Part shown: piece after piece, positions 1-11,454 of the stretch
How positions within the stretch are numbered: position 1 is the first letter of the stretch
How the letters are laid out: each line of letters starts with the position of its first letter
NCBI GenBank assembly: GCA_002077045.2
Contig: KZ111145.1
Span: 159,481 to 223,480 of the forward strand
Source of the DNA: Rachicladosporium sp. CCFEE 5018
Lineage: Eukaryota > Ascomycota > Dothideomycetes > Cladosporiales > Cladosporiaceae
Reading direction: 5' to 3'
DNA length: 64,000 bases
The notes under the pieces: model-generated
Seen by the model: only the letters and a program-made list of their open reading frames with translations
Told to the model about the DNA's origin: nothing
Databases searched by the model: none
Program-made: the position numbers and the translations under genes

Positions 1-1723
1 GTTCTAGTTGCGTGGGAGATCTTGCCCGTCATCTCGGTGTATGCGCTTCAGGATGGTGGGACGGCGATCATCTTCTGGGGACTGATTGCTGGAATCATCG
101 GCATGTCATTCGTCTACGCCTCGCTGGCAGAGATGGCCTCGATGTAAGCTGCCTGCCATGTCTTCTAATGCCCGCAGCTGACAGTGGCTTGTGCAGGTTT
201 CCAACTGCCGGCGGGCAGTATCACTGGGTCAGCGAGTTGGCTGCTCCTACATGGCAGAAACCTTTGAGCTATTTTGTCGGATGGCTGACTGCCATGGTCA
301 GTGTCGCATGGTGTGTCTTGTTGTTGCGTGTCGCTGACTGACGAGACTTTCAGGGCTGGCAAGTCTATCTCGCCGGCATCTGCTTCATGGTCGGTTCAGT
401 CCTGCAAGGTCTAATCGTCTTGAACAACCTCGACACCTATGTGTAGGCTTGTCACTTACTCCCGACTGGCGCAGATACTGACCGAACGGCTGACAGATAC
501 GCATCATGGCACGGGACACTGTTGACCATCGCCGTCATCCTCTTCGCCAGTCTTTTCAACACAGTACTTGCTGTCCGCCTGCCGCTCATTGAGGGCATCA
601 TGCTGGTCATCCACATCGCAGGTCTTTTCGCAATAATCATCCCGCTCTGGATCATGGCGCCCCGTGGAGATGCCTACACGACGCTGCTGACGTTTCCCAC
701 CACTGCCGATTGGATGAACCAAGGCCTGGCAGCTCTAATTGGCATGTGCAATCCCATTGGCATCCTCGTGGGCTACGATTGCTCGGTCCACATGAGTGAA
801 GAGGTTCAAGATGCGGGCTACGTACTACCCCGAGCCCTCATGTGGACAGTAGTCCCCAATGGCATCATGGCACTGCTCATGGGTCTAACGTTCATCTTCT
901 GTCTTGGCGACATTGAGACAGTGCTAGCCACGCCCACCTACGAGCCGTTCATTCAGGTCTTCTACAATGCCACTCAGAGCAACGCGGCAACAACCATCAT
1001 GACCTTGATCATCGCGCTGATGCTGTGAGTTCTCTCAGAGTCTTGGTGTTAGCGGAGCTTTCGCGCTGACTCGTATGACTGCTAGGACATCTGCATGCAT
1101 CAGCGAAGTGGCCACGGCCTCACGCCAGCTGTGGTCGTTTGCGAGAGATCGCGGCGTGCCTTTTTCTTCGTGGCTCGCGCATGTCACGCCCGGCTCAAAT
1201 ATCCCAATCCGCGCAGTTTACGTCTCGATCATCATTAGCAGCCTGCTGTCGCTCATCAACATTGGCAGCTACGTTGCACTCAATGCCATTAGCTCGCTCG
1301 GTGTCGTCTCGCTGCTCTCCTCATACACAGTGACGATCAGCTGCATGATATGGCGTCGACGCCGTGGCGCACCTCTGCCACCAGCCCGATGGTCTCTGGG
1401 CAAGTACGGCCTTGCGATAAACATCATTTCACTACTCTTCGTGCTGCCGGTCTGGTTTTTCGCGTTCTGGCCAGTCGGGTACCAACCAACTCCGTGAGTT
1501 CAGTACCATAGTTCTGGTAGGGGGCGTATGTTGACACAATCGCAGTGAAGGACTGAACTGGGCGCCGGTCATGTGAGTACATCTTTCAGTAAGCATGGGT
1601 AACGATAGTAAGCTAACGATGACCAGGTTCGTCGGAGTATTGTCTCTTGCGGCAATATACTATGTCGTGAAGGCGCGCCATGTGTACAGCGGACCAGTGA
1701 CGATCGTGAAGCGGGACGAGTAA
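1..1723 (+). CDS. APC-family amino-acid/GABA-type permease, 5' truncated by window edge
   Basis: Plasma- or organelle-membrane transporter of the amino acid-polyamine-organocation family. I assembled seven exons: 1-143, 197-296, 354-442, 497-1024, 1086-1493, 1546-1572, 1627-1723. They join in one frame to 463 codons plus a stop. The signature FPTAGGQYHWVSE at the exon 1/2 junction is typical of fungal GABA/choline-type permeases. Hydrophobic helices follow throughout, and the conserved SFARDRGVPFSSWL segment lies near 1130-1175. The C-terminus is a short basic cytosolic tail ending KRDE. Introns are 52-61 bp with GT..AG borders. The N-terminus lies upstream of the window. The substrate cannot be told from sequence alone; amino acids, GABA or choline are all possible. 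Confidence 0.9.
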
Positions 1724-2227
1724 CGTAGAAGGGATAGCTTGGGTGCAACAGTAGGTTGTAGCGCACAGCCACAGCACATAGACCAGCACTGCAAGCGGTG
1801 CTTGATGACATCGGCTACTCCATCGCCCATCCCAAGTCAGGGATAGTCGGTACAACAGCATCGGAACCAGACATTCGCAAGTACGTCCGTCCACAAACGT
1901 CAGGCCCTATGTCTTGGATCTGCTCTCCCACAAGTTTAGAGAGTCATGCGCAATTGAACCATAGATCATGAGGGTATCTTAACGTCAGCTCAGCCGAAAG
2001 GAGGACAATATTTCAGCAAGGGATGATGTGCAGCGCCATACAGCTCCAAGCGGGACATCTATCGATTGTCTGAAACTGCCGTGTACCGTGTAGAAGCTTT
2101 GGCACGAAATGTGACGGGAGAAAAGGTTTCCAGATTACAGAAGAGCGCATCTCCCTTTGGCTCGCGACAAAGCCCCAGCCTTCACTTCAGGGACATTGCT
2201 CCAAAAGTGCTCTCAAACAACTGGGCG
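1724..2227. other. Intergenic, convergent 3' ends
   Basis: About 500 bp between the permease stop and the ankyrin gene stop. Only short chance ORFs are visible; no RNA gene or repeat was recognised. Confidence 0.6.
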
Positions 2228-3865
2228 TTATGTCATGAGCTCATCCATGATAAGTGGAGGACCTCCTTTCCGCCGCGAGAGCCGACGCTGCGACGAAGGA
2301 CCGTTCATCGCGCGATCCTTGAGCAGATTAATTGGCGTATGACCCCAGTAATTAACGCTGCCGTGCCATATTGCATTCGCACCATGTTGCGACCTCAGCC
2401 ACTCAATCAGATCGAGGTTGAGATCTTCGACTCCTGCAAGGTAGTGCAGAGCAGTGTTTCCATGCATATCGCACTGCGCGATTGTCTTCGGGCCAAGCTC
2501 TGATACTGGTAGTTTGCACATGGCATCCTGCGAAACCCACTGTTCGGAGGCTGTCAGATACATGTCCCGTGGATCTTTGTCCCTCTCAGCATAACCCATA
2601 CAGTCCTCTTGTCCGCTGAGGCCCCAAGTTGTTGGCCATACTCGCCTGTGTCGATACTGGGTAGCGTCAGGCCATCGTGTATCGTGATACGATGCTGCCG
2701 CCTTCGGTCCAGACGTTTTGATGACATCTTCATCGTACGGCAGGCACGCAATGTGGAGAAGGGTGTGACCAATTGAAGTACACGGCGCACTTGCTAATGG
2801 CAGACCAATCACACCCAGCAGCTCTGCATTGAGTTGCGCTGCGGCGAAGTGAAGGCTGTGTACACCGTACACCGGAGTCAAGATGTCCGGTCTGAAATCG
2901 GGATGAGCTCTTAGTAGTCTGTAGGCTTCGATGTTCCCAATTATGATGGCATATTGCGCAGGAGTCAGAGCGTGACTGCCGGTGATGATTGGGCGTGCGT
3001 TGGGATCAAACCCACGATCCAGTATCGCCCGGACCATCACAGCGTTGTCGGCAGCGAGCGCTGAGTGTACCGGGGTGGAGACGCTCAACGCGGATGGCGT
3101 AAGATCGTCCTCAGGTGGCAAGGATGCTGAGCATTCACGGCCAAGCCAAAACGAGACATCTGCTCCACTCTCTAAGACCTGATCAAAGATTTCCGGCGTC
3201 GTTTGTCCAGCCATGACTACGGAGTGGAGGCGTTCATACTCCATCGAGTGGTCTGCTATCGCGCTGTCGGGTTCGATCCAGAACCGAGACACTTTCGCTC
3301 GCCTGGACTCGACTTCCATCTGTGTCAGCGGCGCCGTTTGGAAGAGAACGGCGTTGACTTCGCGCGCTGTGGTGGGTGCGTATGGCTGCAGTATCCTATG
3401 TCGCGGCACAAAAGCGTGCCTTCGAAACTTGCGCGAGACCTCTTTCAGAGTCGTAATGTCGACACCATTAGGGTCAATGCCATATTCCAGCAAAGTAGCG
3501 ATATTCGCAGGGCGCTGCCTTTCAATAGCCCTACCAAGCGCCGTAATCCAACGGCCGTCCAGCGCCTCGTCGTGTGGCCAGCTGATCACGCTTGCGAGCT
3601 CGTCAGGATCCATCGCTGTTGCAGCTCTTGTAAGTAGGTTGCGTAGTACTGTAGGATCCGCTAGACCTGCAGCCTTGATGACAGGCCCATCATCGCCCTC
3701 ACCTGCCGGCAGGATCTCTTCCCAGGAGAACTCGCGAGAAGCACTGTCCCTCACTTGAGCAGCAGAGTGGATTGGTGCGTAGCTTGTGCACAATGGTGTT
3801 GTAGCACTACGTGGCCGGAAGAGACGCAGTAGCCATACTGGCTTGGGATACGCAAGGCTGCGCAT
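2228..3865 (-). CDS. Ankyrin-repeat protein
   Basis: A long ORF with 545 codons from the first ATG in frame (3865). Ankyrin-like repeats are scattered through it: a TPVHSALAADNAVMVRAIL unit with a GFDPNA turn, then LTPAQYAIIIGNIEAYRLL, HSLHFAAAQLNAELLGVI, and GNTALHYLAGVEDLNLDLI near the C-terminus. These folds mediate protein-protein contacts; no catalytic domain is visible, so the role is unknown. The frame stays open upstream of 3865 to about 3950. A second ORF (4166-3924, frame-shifted) reads into it and may be a 5' exon, but I found no good donor/acceptor pair, so a frameshift or a different start remains possible. It lies just outside the left edge of duplicated block A. Confidence 0.7.
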   Translation of the reverse strand: MRSLAYPKPVWLLRLFRPRSATTPLCTSYAPIHSAAQVRDSASREFSWEEILPAGEGDDGPVIKAAGLADPTVLRNLLTRAATAMDPDELASVISWPHDEALDGRWITALGRAIERQRPANIATLLEYGIDPNGVDITTLKEVSRKFRRHAFVPRHRILQPYAPTTAREVNAVLFQTAPLTQMEVESRRAKVSRFWIEPDSAIADHSMEYERLHSVVMAGQTTPEIFDQVLESGADVSFWLGRECSASLPPEDDLTPSALSVSTPVHSALAADNAVMVRAILDRGFDPNARPIITGSHALTPAQYAIIIGNIEAYRLLRAHPDFRPDILTPVYGVHSLHFAAAQLNAELLGVIGLPLASAPCTSIGHTLLHIACLPYDEDVIKTSGPKAAASYHDTRWPDATQYRHRRVWPTTWGLSGQEDCMGYAERDKDPRDMYLTASEQWVSQDAMCKLPVSELGPKTIAQCDMHGNTALHYLAGVEDLNLDLIEWLRSQHGANAIWHGSVNYWGHTPINLLKDRAMNGPSSQRRLSRRKGGPPLIMDELMT

Positions 3866-4501
3866 CCTGCTATCGGGACTGGTGGTAGTTCGTTGCGATA
3901 ACCTACTGCAGAACCAGTCGAGATCACGTTGCACGCCGTAGAACAGCGCGACTTATTGCATGATCGTCGGACAGGTCATGAAGGTCCAGCGTGCAACTCA
4001 TGCAATCTATTGCGGATTGCATGCCCGCGAGCGGCGCGATCTTGTTGGCCGCCATGAATGAGGCGAAGTGGAATATCGATTGCCGAGTCGCTTCGTTTAG
4101 CCAATCCTCGAAGATGTGAAGCTTCACAGCTTCGTAGACAGTGGAAGTGAGGACGACTGCTGTCACCGCATATGCACGGTCGTCGTCGACTTAGACGAAT
4201 GCCTGGTATCTCATAAGCCCAGATGTGGTCGCGTGAGGTAAGTTGTGATGGACGGAGGTCCGTGTCAAAGGGATCTCACTGGCTATCATGTACATTGCGC
4301 TAGCAATCTGACACCGGCAGTGAATGCGTACGCGAACCACAGCTTCGATGTCGCGATGGAAAGCTGCTGAGAAATCAACATCCTTCGGAACAACCTGCAT
4401 CCCGGCCGAGTTGTGCAAGTGGACAGCTATATGACCGCGCCATTGAGTCTCTCCTGGACGAATCCATCCTGTAAATACATAAGTAGTCTACTTTCAATTG
4501 T
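3866..4501. promoter_or_regulatory. Divergent intergenic region holding the left edge of block A
   Basis: Sequence from 4376 onward is nearly identical to 30373 onward. The part before 4376 has no second copy in the window because block B is preceded by the N gap. It should hold the promoters of the ankyrin gene (-) and the GST gene (+). The frame-shifted ORF 4166-3924 lies here. Confidence 0.5.
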
Positions 4502-5329
4502 ATGTTCCGGCCAGTAAATCAACGACTGATAGCCGTACAACGCCACTTGACTCCATCAACCCAACCCAACAGGTATATCTCACACTCCATCATGGCCCAA
4601 ACAAACGGCACCCACCCCAAAATCCTCCTCTACACAAACCACGGCTGCCCCTACGCCCACCGCGCGCACATCACCCTCGACGAGCTCAAACTCCCCTACG
4701 AAGAAGTCATCATCGATCTCAACACCCCTCGTCCGCAATGGTACCTCGACATCAACCCGCGCGGTCTCGTCCCAACGATCAAATACACCGTCCCCGGCCT
4801 TTTAGACGAGGAGATAATCACTGAATCCGAAGTCGTGGCCCGATTCCTGGCTGATGCGTTCCCGTCGCCGTTCTTGCCGGGGAGCAAGGAGAGCCCGACG
4901 AGTGCGCTGGAGAGAGCGAGAATCAATTTCTTCATTGATACCTGGAACTCCAAAGTCGGGAATGCGATTTTTCCCATCCTCACTGCTCCCGATGAGGCTA
5001 CCAAGAGAACCAAGATCGACGTCTTTATCGCAGCCATAGAGAAGGAGATCGAGCCACTTCTCGCGAACGCGAAGCCATTCTTTAATGGCTCCCAGACGTT
5101 CACGCTCGCTGAAGCTATCATTGCGCCGTTCATCGTGAGGACATACGATTATACTGCTGATGAGAGTTTGTTGCCAAAGAGTGTTGTGGAGAGACTCGAT
5201 GCATTGCCGAATTTTGGCAAGTGGGCTAAGCTTGTGAGGGAGAGGGAGAGTGTCAATAAGGTTTATGATGGGGCTTCGATTGCGAAGAACACAAAAGCGA
5301 GGTTGGAGAAGATGAAGGCGAAGGCTTAG
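4502..5329 (+). CDS. Omega-like glutathione S-transferase (copy A)
   Basis: Single exon, 275 aa from the first ATG or 245 aa from Met31 (4592). The N-terminal thioredoxin-fold domain has HGCPYAHRAHI with Cys49 in the CPYA position, as in omega-class/glutaredoxin-like transferases that use cysteine. A helical C-terminal GST domain follows (about 120-255). These enzymes typically reduce or remove glutathione from small molecules or protein thiols. The first 30 residues have several Arg and no acidic residue, so they could be a mitochondrial presequence; starting at Met31 would give a cytosolic form. The paralogue at 30499-31326 differs at only a few residues. It is tail-to-tail with the RabGAP gene, about 200 bp apart. 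Confidence 0.9.
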   Translation: MFRPVNQRLIAVQRHLTPSTQPNRYISHSIMAQTNGTHPKILLYTNHGCPYAHRAHITLDELKLPYEEVIIDLNTPRPQWYLDINPRGLVPTIKYTVPGLLDEEIITESEVVARFLADAFPSPFLPGSKESPTSALERARINFFIDTWNSKVGNAIFPILTAPDEATKRTKIDVFIAAIEKEIEPLLANAKPFFNGSQTFTLAEAIIAPFIVRTYDYTADESLLPKSVVERLDALPNFGKWAKLVRERESVNKVYDGASIAKNTKARLEKMKAKA

Positions 5330-5532
5330 ATTCGTAGGATATGCCGGTCTTCCAGAAGGGATCTAGCTTGAGTGAGTACGATGTGCCGCCATTGGTACAT
5401 TGATGAAACGAAAATCACGGCCGCTTGTTCTCCCGCAACCGTCACAGCCTGGAGGTGAAGACAGTGACCGAGACACAGTCGATCTGGATTTACACCCCTT
5501 CCATTGTACACATATACACGCTTCCCACCCCC

Positions 5533-8500
5533 CTACGGCGTCCCCGCCTTGTTCACATTCACACTAGCCGTCCTCCGACTCCAAAACCACCCCCCTCCAC
5601 TCCCAGCACTAGGCGTCCTCTTCTCACCTCCTTCTCCTCCTCCTTCAGTAGCACTCGGCGTCGCCGCAATACTAACGCCTCCACTCCCACTTTCCTCCCC
5701 GGGCGTACCCGGCTCACTCGCATTCGCAATCAACATATTCATTTCCGCCTTCTCGGCTTCGGCTTTGTGCTCCGCTTCCGCGCGCGCGATGGTTTCTAGG
5801 CGTGCTGATTCGGCGGCTTTCAGGCCTTCAGCTTCTGCGATCGCGGACTTGGCCTGGGTGAGAGCGGCTTGGAGTGCTTCGTCTTGCTTTCGCTTTTGGA
5901 TGGCTAGGCTGCGTTTCAGCTCATCGACTTCTTGGCGGGCTTGTGCTTCCGCTGTTTTGGCATTCACGAGCTCAAGCAGAAGGGCTTCCTCGGGTGCTGG
6001 TTCGTGGGATGGCGTGGCGAGGATGGCTTGCGTGGCGAGGGATGAGGAGCGGCTGTGGAAGCCTCCTGATGTCACTGGAGGTGGCGGCGCGAGTAGATTG
6101 CCCGGTGCAGCGGGAGGTGATGGCGGTAGTGCAGCTTGCGGCGACACAGTAGGTGTCGATGATGTGCTGGAAGGCTCGTTGACCTCCACAGGTCGCGGGG
6201 GGTCATCTTTTTCTGGTGGCGGCGGAGGTAGTGCGCGCGAGCTGCCTCGCATAGGTCTCATACGCTCCATCGAAGAGGTGCTTTCCCTACGACCAAGCTT
6301 GAGCTCACGCAGACCAGCTGGGGAGCCTATCATCGAGCCGCGTCGCCCGTCATCGTTCGTGTTGATGCGGCTGAGCGTGGGCACTTCGTTCATGCTCGAC
6401 TCGCGCTTCAGTCGCTCTCTACGCTCGACGCTGCGCGCTTGTGCTTGTAGATCACGCACGGTGTGATCGAGGCGTTGTCGCTCCTTGAACTCCTCGTTGA
6501 CTCGTGTGCGCAGCTCGTCCACTTCGGACCGCAGGTCATCGTTGTCTACCTGGAATGCCACGATGGTCGACGTGGCTTCTTCGATGCGAGCAGTGAGATC
6601 TCTGTTCCGGTGTTCCTCAGTACCGAGCTGCTCACGTGAGCGAGTGAGGGCGTTCCGCAAATGGGCTTTCGTCTCGAAACTTGTAGAGTAGCGTGGGTTG
6701 GCGTCGAGGCGTTCGGTGACTTGCTCGAGTAGTCCAGCGACATCGCCATCGTCCTTAACCTTTCGTGCTTCTGGCTGACTGAGTCTTCTCTCATTCACGA
6801 CGCCTTTGGGCGGCACAGGCATGGTCCGCCTTCGCTCCTCCATGGAGATCACTTTGAATTCATCCTCGCCACCTTGCAGCCTTCCGACAAGCTGCCTCAC
6901 AACCCGGTGATCATCGTTCCTTTCCTCCCTCTCCCTCTGCAACATCGCCGCCATCATAGCATGCTCCCTCTGCATCTCACTAAGTGCAGTGAGCAAGTCC
7001 TCAATCTGGCTGTGTAAGTCGCGGTCCTCCTTACTCATACCCGGCGCATAGCTCTGCGTCGTACGAATCGACTCGGCCTTGGACTTCATGCTCATGGCGT
7101 CTGCTGAGCTTTCGCGATGTGAGTCGTCAACTTCAGTTGCGGCTGTGCTGCCAGTGCTGCCGGACCCTGAGCTCGTGCCATCGTAGCCATCGTTGAGCGT
7201 GCTCATGCTCTGCTTACTGGGACTGCGACGGAGGAAGCTGCCGCGCTCCTTCTCGGCGGAAGCAGGCGCCAATGTACTGGTGGACTTCGTTGGGGTGTGG
7301 TTTGGTGCCCACAGTCGACCGAGGAAACGCCCAGCAGCTGCTTGCACGTCAGGCAAGAAGCCAGCGCGCTCGCCTACGACCTCATTTGACTGCGACTCAA
7401 ACTCCTGCTCCAGCTCTGCCAGACGTGCATGTGTGATCTCGCTCCCCAGTGTTGTGAAGTCGTCCACAAGCTCGTCCGGATTGCAGCCGTAGCTGTCCCA
7501 CACAGCACGGCCAAGGAGCAGCTGCATGATGTCTTCGAACTCGTTGCTGTTGAGCAGGGTCTCCTCGTTGCGTCTGATCAGAGCGAGTGCGACCCGCATC
7601 ACAGTCTCGTTGGCGCCTTCAGCGAAAATGACATCGTAGATCCGAAAGAGCATCGGCAACGGACATGTGACCGCGAAGAACGATAGAAACCACTGGCTCA
7701 GGTATGCAGGCTCGATCCCAAGTCCAGCAAAATGCTCTGACAGTGCCGGGTGCAGTTGCTTGAGCAACGCGCTGAATTGATAAATCCGCATATGTAGTCC
7801 GGACAGCGAGGGCAGGAAGGACGCCTGCAAGGAGTAGTGATCCATCAATCTGCGGATTGTCAGCACCGTTCAGTCTTCTCGAGGAGTAGCAAGTCACTCA
7901 CCTCACGAGCACGCAGAAAGCTTCCCGCTCGCCCATATTCATAAGCAGTGGACCGACCAGGAAGCCCAAGCCCTGACAATACCCAATCTCCTTGTCATGG
8001 AGCGAGAAGCACTTCAGCACCCTGCCAAGCATCTTCTGACCCTCTCCATCCGCATCCCTGAACAGCTCGACGCCAGGGAACGATCGACCGACATCCTTGT
8101 TGATGATGCCCTCGTATGGACTCGTCTCACCAACAAGTCGGTCAAACGACTCTTCGAGGTGCTTGTCTCGTGCGCCCGCCATGCTTTGCCAGACTACGCC
8201 ACGAAGTGGCAAGGGAATGCCAGACCGGATCTTGGAGGTTGTAAGGGTTGGCAGGCGAGTTGCTGTCGAAGGATAGTCTTGTACGAGTGCAGCCCAGAAC
8301 TCAAGCTCTGTCATTGGTGGCGGCTCTTCTGGCACTGTCATGGTCGATGCGATGCTGAACCGATGTGAGACACCGTCATTCGTGCCATTCACTAGCTTCT
8401 TCAGATGGGCGATGCTGGGTGGGCGGCTCTCTCTGCGTTTTCGTGACTCGTTCCAGTTCGTTGCTGCCTTCGGGTTCGATGTCAACAGTGCGTTCTCCTG

Positions 8501-9757
8501 TTCCAGACGTGCAAGTAGGAAAGCAGTCGACTCGTCCTCGACACCCTCGCCCAGCTCTTTGTCGGTCTTCTCCTGCTGCTCGTTCCGCTCTAGCTGTGAC
8601 CAGTCCACCTCATTCGATTCCTCGTCCGACGATCGTGATCCTCTCGTAGCTGTGCCATTGCTGTTGATTGATCTTACCGAGCCAGCTCTGACGACGGTCA
8701 CAGATGGTGTCGTGGAGACGCTACGCATGCTTACAGCATCTGCCGTCTCGAAATGTACGCTGTGTCTCGTCTTACCTTCATCCACACCCTCTCCCTCAGC
8801 TGGCGTCTCTGGTGGCGTGTCCTTGGCTGCATCGAACAGTGTACTCTGCCTAGAGGGTGCCCACGAGTTCTGCAGAATCTCAAGACTGCTAGGCTTGCGC
8901 ATATGTCGGCTATTCCGCATGCTACTGGCACGCGGAGTAGCAAGGAACTCATTAAGCTGCTCGGCTGAGTACTGATCATAATCAAGGTCTGTCTCCGACA
9001 GATCGATCGAAGCCATACTGGCGGTCGAGAATCGCTCCTCTCTGGGCGTCAATGGCGACACGGGAGTCTCAGGTTCTGGCGACGCAGTGCGTTTTGCGGA
9101 GACATAGCTCTGTGCTTCAGGTACCTGGTCAGGATCATTTCCACAGGCCAGGTCGTCCACGGGGCTTTCGGTCAAGTCATCGGTGCTGGCTCGAAATAGC
9201 TGGTTGACCTCGACCCTGACGGGCTCCGGCGGTTGCACAGTCTCTTGAGCAGCATGATCAATGGCATCAGCCACGGTAGAGACCTGCTCCATCTCAGGCT
9301 CTGCAATGTCCTCATCAGTTTCCTCCTCAGCCTCGTGTATCTCGTCTTCAGCTCGAGGCTTCGTCTCAGCCACGGGAGCTTCGTCACGGTCGACACCGCC
9401 GATTATGTCCTCTTGCGTCGAACCTGCCTCTCCATCAACGGTCGACAGACTCGGAGCATTGGGAGATGCCGATAGCGGCCTGGTCATTGTGGAGCTAGTC
9501 TGGCTGTCCGATTGAGCGTGCTCAACAATGTGCTCACCAGAGTACTGATCACGTCCTCCAGCACTCGTCTGACTGTCGTAGAACACACTCGGAGTCTCGA
9601 GCTCGTCGTCCTCTTCTTCGCTGCTCGAGGCTTCGAGTTCAAGCTCTTCCTTTGTGCTCATCTCCTCTCCATGTCTGCTTGTATCTTCCCGCTCTGCTTC
9701 CGCCATGCTGTACAGCAGCAGGACTCCTTCTACCGCTGATCCGACACTCCACCCCAC
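5533..9757 (-). CDS. TBC-domain RabGAP with long coiled-coil C-terminus (copy A)
   Basis: Two exons, 9757-7902 and 7849-5533 (intron 52 bp), 1390 aa; Met18 (9706) is an equally plausible start. Order: acidic, disordered N-terminus (1-500); TBC domain (about 505-740) with the arginine finger in IINKDVGRSFPG (Arg558) and the glutamine finger in GYCQG (Gln595); a Ser-rich linker; coiled coils (about 880-1120); a proline run (RALPPPPPEKDDPPRP); a second coiled coil; and a C-terminus ending WFWSRR..KAGTP. Both catalytic fingers are present, so it should speed GTP hydrolysis on a Rab GTPase in membrane traffic. The layout recalls Gyp5/Evi5-type GAPs. Its 5' end is divergent to SNU23. Confidence 0.9.
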
Positions 9758-10180
9758 CTCCGGCTCCCTCTAGTGCTCGTATGCTCTTAGTATTATTCCT
9801 CTCATGCATGCAATGCTTTCAACCCGTAAATGAGCACTCCCGAGTGTTCGGGTAAACGAATCTCGACAAGGAACAAAGGAACTCCCAAGCCCGCTACAAC
9901 GCAATGGACTGACGAGAGTGTAATATCAAAAGAGATGAGGCTGCACACTACTGCACAGAGGACTTCTCACAGATATGAAACGGCGATCAGGAGAGCATCT
10001 CAATCGTCAGCCGTCTGGCCTGGGTACCCCCGTCCTGCGGCTTTGGCTTTGCCCCCTGAAACACGATTTGACGCGTTCCCACGTGGCTTCGTGTTTCACT
10101 CTCACGTGTCAATAATTAGATATTTGACATCATCGGACATTTATTTCTTTGCATCCTAGCTGTCGACAAACCACACAGCC
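9758..10180. promoter_or_regulatory. Shared divergent promoter of RabGAP and SNU23 with two CACGTG boxes (copy A)
   Basis: This 423 bp region separates two head-to-head genes. Two CACGTG palindromes (10080-10085 and 10103-10108) lie 17 bp apart, about 75-100 bp before the SNU23 start. CACGTG is bound by bHLH factors such as Cbf1/Pho4 types in fungi. The whole region is almost unchanged in copy B, although other non-coding parts of the block have drifted. Confidence 0.55.
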
Positions 10181-10825
10181 ATGTCCACAAGAAAAGACGG
10201 CGCATACGGTGCAGCCGGCGGAAATGATGCTGGGCATCGCAAGACCTGGGACAAAACAGAATACGCAGCGAAAGCCCTCGAAAGCGATGCGCGACACAAA
10301 GAGGAAGGCAAATTGCGCTACGAAGCTGCTCTAGCAGGCAAGAAGTACCATGCTCGTGCCTCAACACCTCCAGATGCAAAGGAGACAGAAGCCCGCAAGC
10401 AGCGTCTCAACGTCGCAGACCAAGTCGGCAAAACCCAGATCGTCCCCGCCGGCGCAGGGCAAGGCAAACGCGGAAAAGGTGCAGGCTTCTACTGCGAAGA
10501 CTGTGATCTCACATTCAAAGACAACCTGCAGTTCGTGGAGCATCTGAACAGTAAGCAGCATTTACTCGCTACTGGGGAGAGCGGTGAGGTAAGACGGGCG
10601 GGTTTGGAGGAGGTGAAGGAGCGGTTTGAGTGGTTGAAAAGGAAGAGAGAGGAGGAGAGGAGCAGGGAGACGGTAGATTTGGGGACTAGGATTGAGGTTG
10701 CGAGGGAGGATGAGGAGAGGGTGAGGGAGGAGAAGAGGAGGTTGAGGAATGAGAAGAGGAGGCGGACGAAGGGTGGGGAGGGGGTGAGGGAGGTGAAGGT
10801 CGAGAATGATGGGGTGATATGCTGA
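10181..10825 (+). CDS. SNU23: U4/U6.U5 tri-snRNP protein Snu23/ZMAT2 (copy A)
   Basis: Single exon, 214 aa. A matrin-type C2H2 zinc finger spans FYCEDCDLTFKDNLQFVEHL with Cys105, Cys108, His121 and His127. It follows the conserved N-terminal RKTWDKTEYAAKA segment and a basic GQGKRGKG patch. The C-terminal 70 residues are highly charged Lys/Arg/Glu helix. This layout and length match Snu23/ZMAT2, a nuclear splicing factor of the B complex that helps present U6 and the 5' splice site. The paralogue at 36188-36832 is almost identical. Confidence 0.92.
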   Translation: MSTRKDGAYGAAGGNDAGHRKTWDKTEYAAKALESDARHKEEGKLRYEAALAGKKYHARASTPPDAKETEARKQRLNVADQVGKTQIVPAGAGQGKRGKGAGFYCEDCDLTFKDNLQFVEHLNSKQHLLATGESGEVRRAGLEEVKERFEWLKRKREEERSRETVDLGTRIEVAREDEERVREEKRRLRNEKRRRTKGGEGVREVKVENDGVIC

Positions 10826-11454
10826 GACGCTTGGTGGTGGAGGCAGGTGCTATATTCACTTGGGTACGGGACTATGATGACCGCAATTGATATTAGCGAG
10901 GCGTTGGGGTGGACCGGCTTGAGGATTTTTCTTATACGCAGTTGAGGGTGAGCATGAGGAGCTTAAGATCTGCTTGGGTCAAGCATCAACGGCGACGACA
11001 TTTCCCCATGGCAGACGGCCTGAGTGATAGTAGATGCACATACGAAAGGTAGATCAGATGCTCAGTAAATCTACTGCAGCGTGAAAAGCACTGTGATCCC
11101 CTAGCGCTGCTTGCGTAGCCTAGTCAATCTATCACTGCTGTCACTACTGCTCGCTACATTCGTGCGACTCCTTGTGTGGTGCCTGTGGTAGCACTGCAAG
11201 ACTCTGACAGTTCTTCAAGAGACAACATGGACTGGAAGGGATGGAAGTTGATGCCTGACGATCCAGGCCGACAATCTCGCGTGGCATGTGAAGTGGCGGT
11301 GCGTGCCGCGATCCGAGTACTAGCGCGTCGCGTAAGTAAACACTGCACCTCAATTGAACAACATCTTCAACCACCACGCTCTCTGCTGAGGTGCAGCTGG
11401 ACCTGGACAACTTCTGGAGTACTAACACAGGTCAGCGTGACCATTGACGACTCG
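10826..11454. promoter_or_regulatory. Intergenic upstream of TOP2 (copy A)
   Basis: About 630 bp of SNU23 3' flank and TOP2 promoter. Compared with 36833-37444 it is clearly more diverged than the coding parts, with indels and substitutions. A TCTCGCGTGGCATGTGAAGTGGCG-like stretch near 11275 is kept in both copies, as is a GTCGCGTAAGTAAACACTGCACC stretch near 11325. The role is unknown. Confidence 0.4.

Noticed and set aside
2066..2503. 145-codon plus-strand ORF
   Set aside because: Mostly antisense to the ankyrin gene; no independent coding features.
3924..4166. Possible first exon of the ankyrin gene
   Set aside because: It is in another frame and no good splice pair joins it to the main ORF; kept only as a note.
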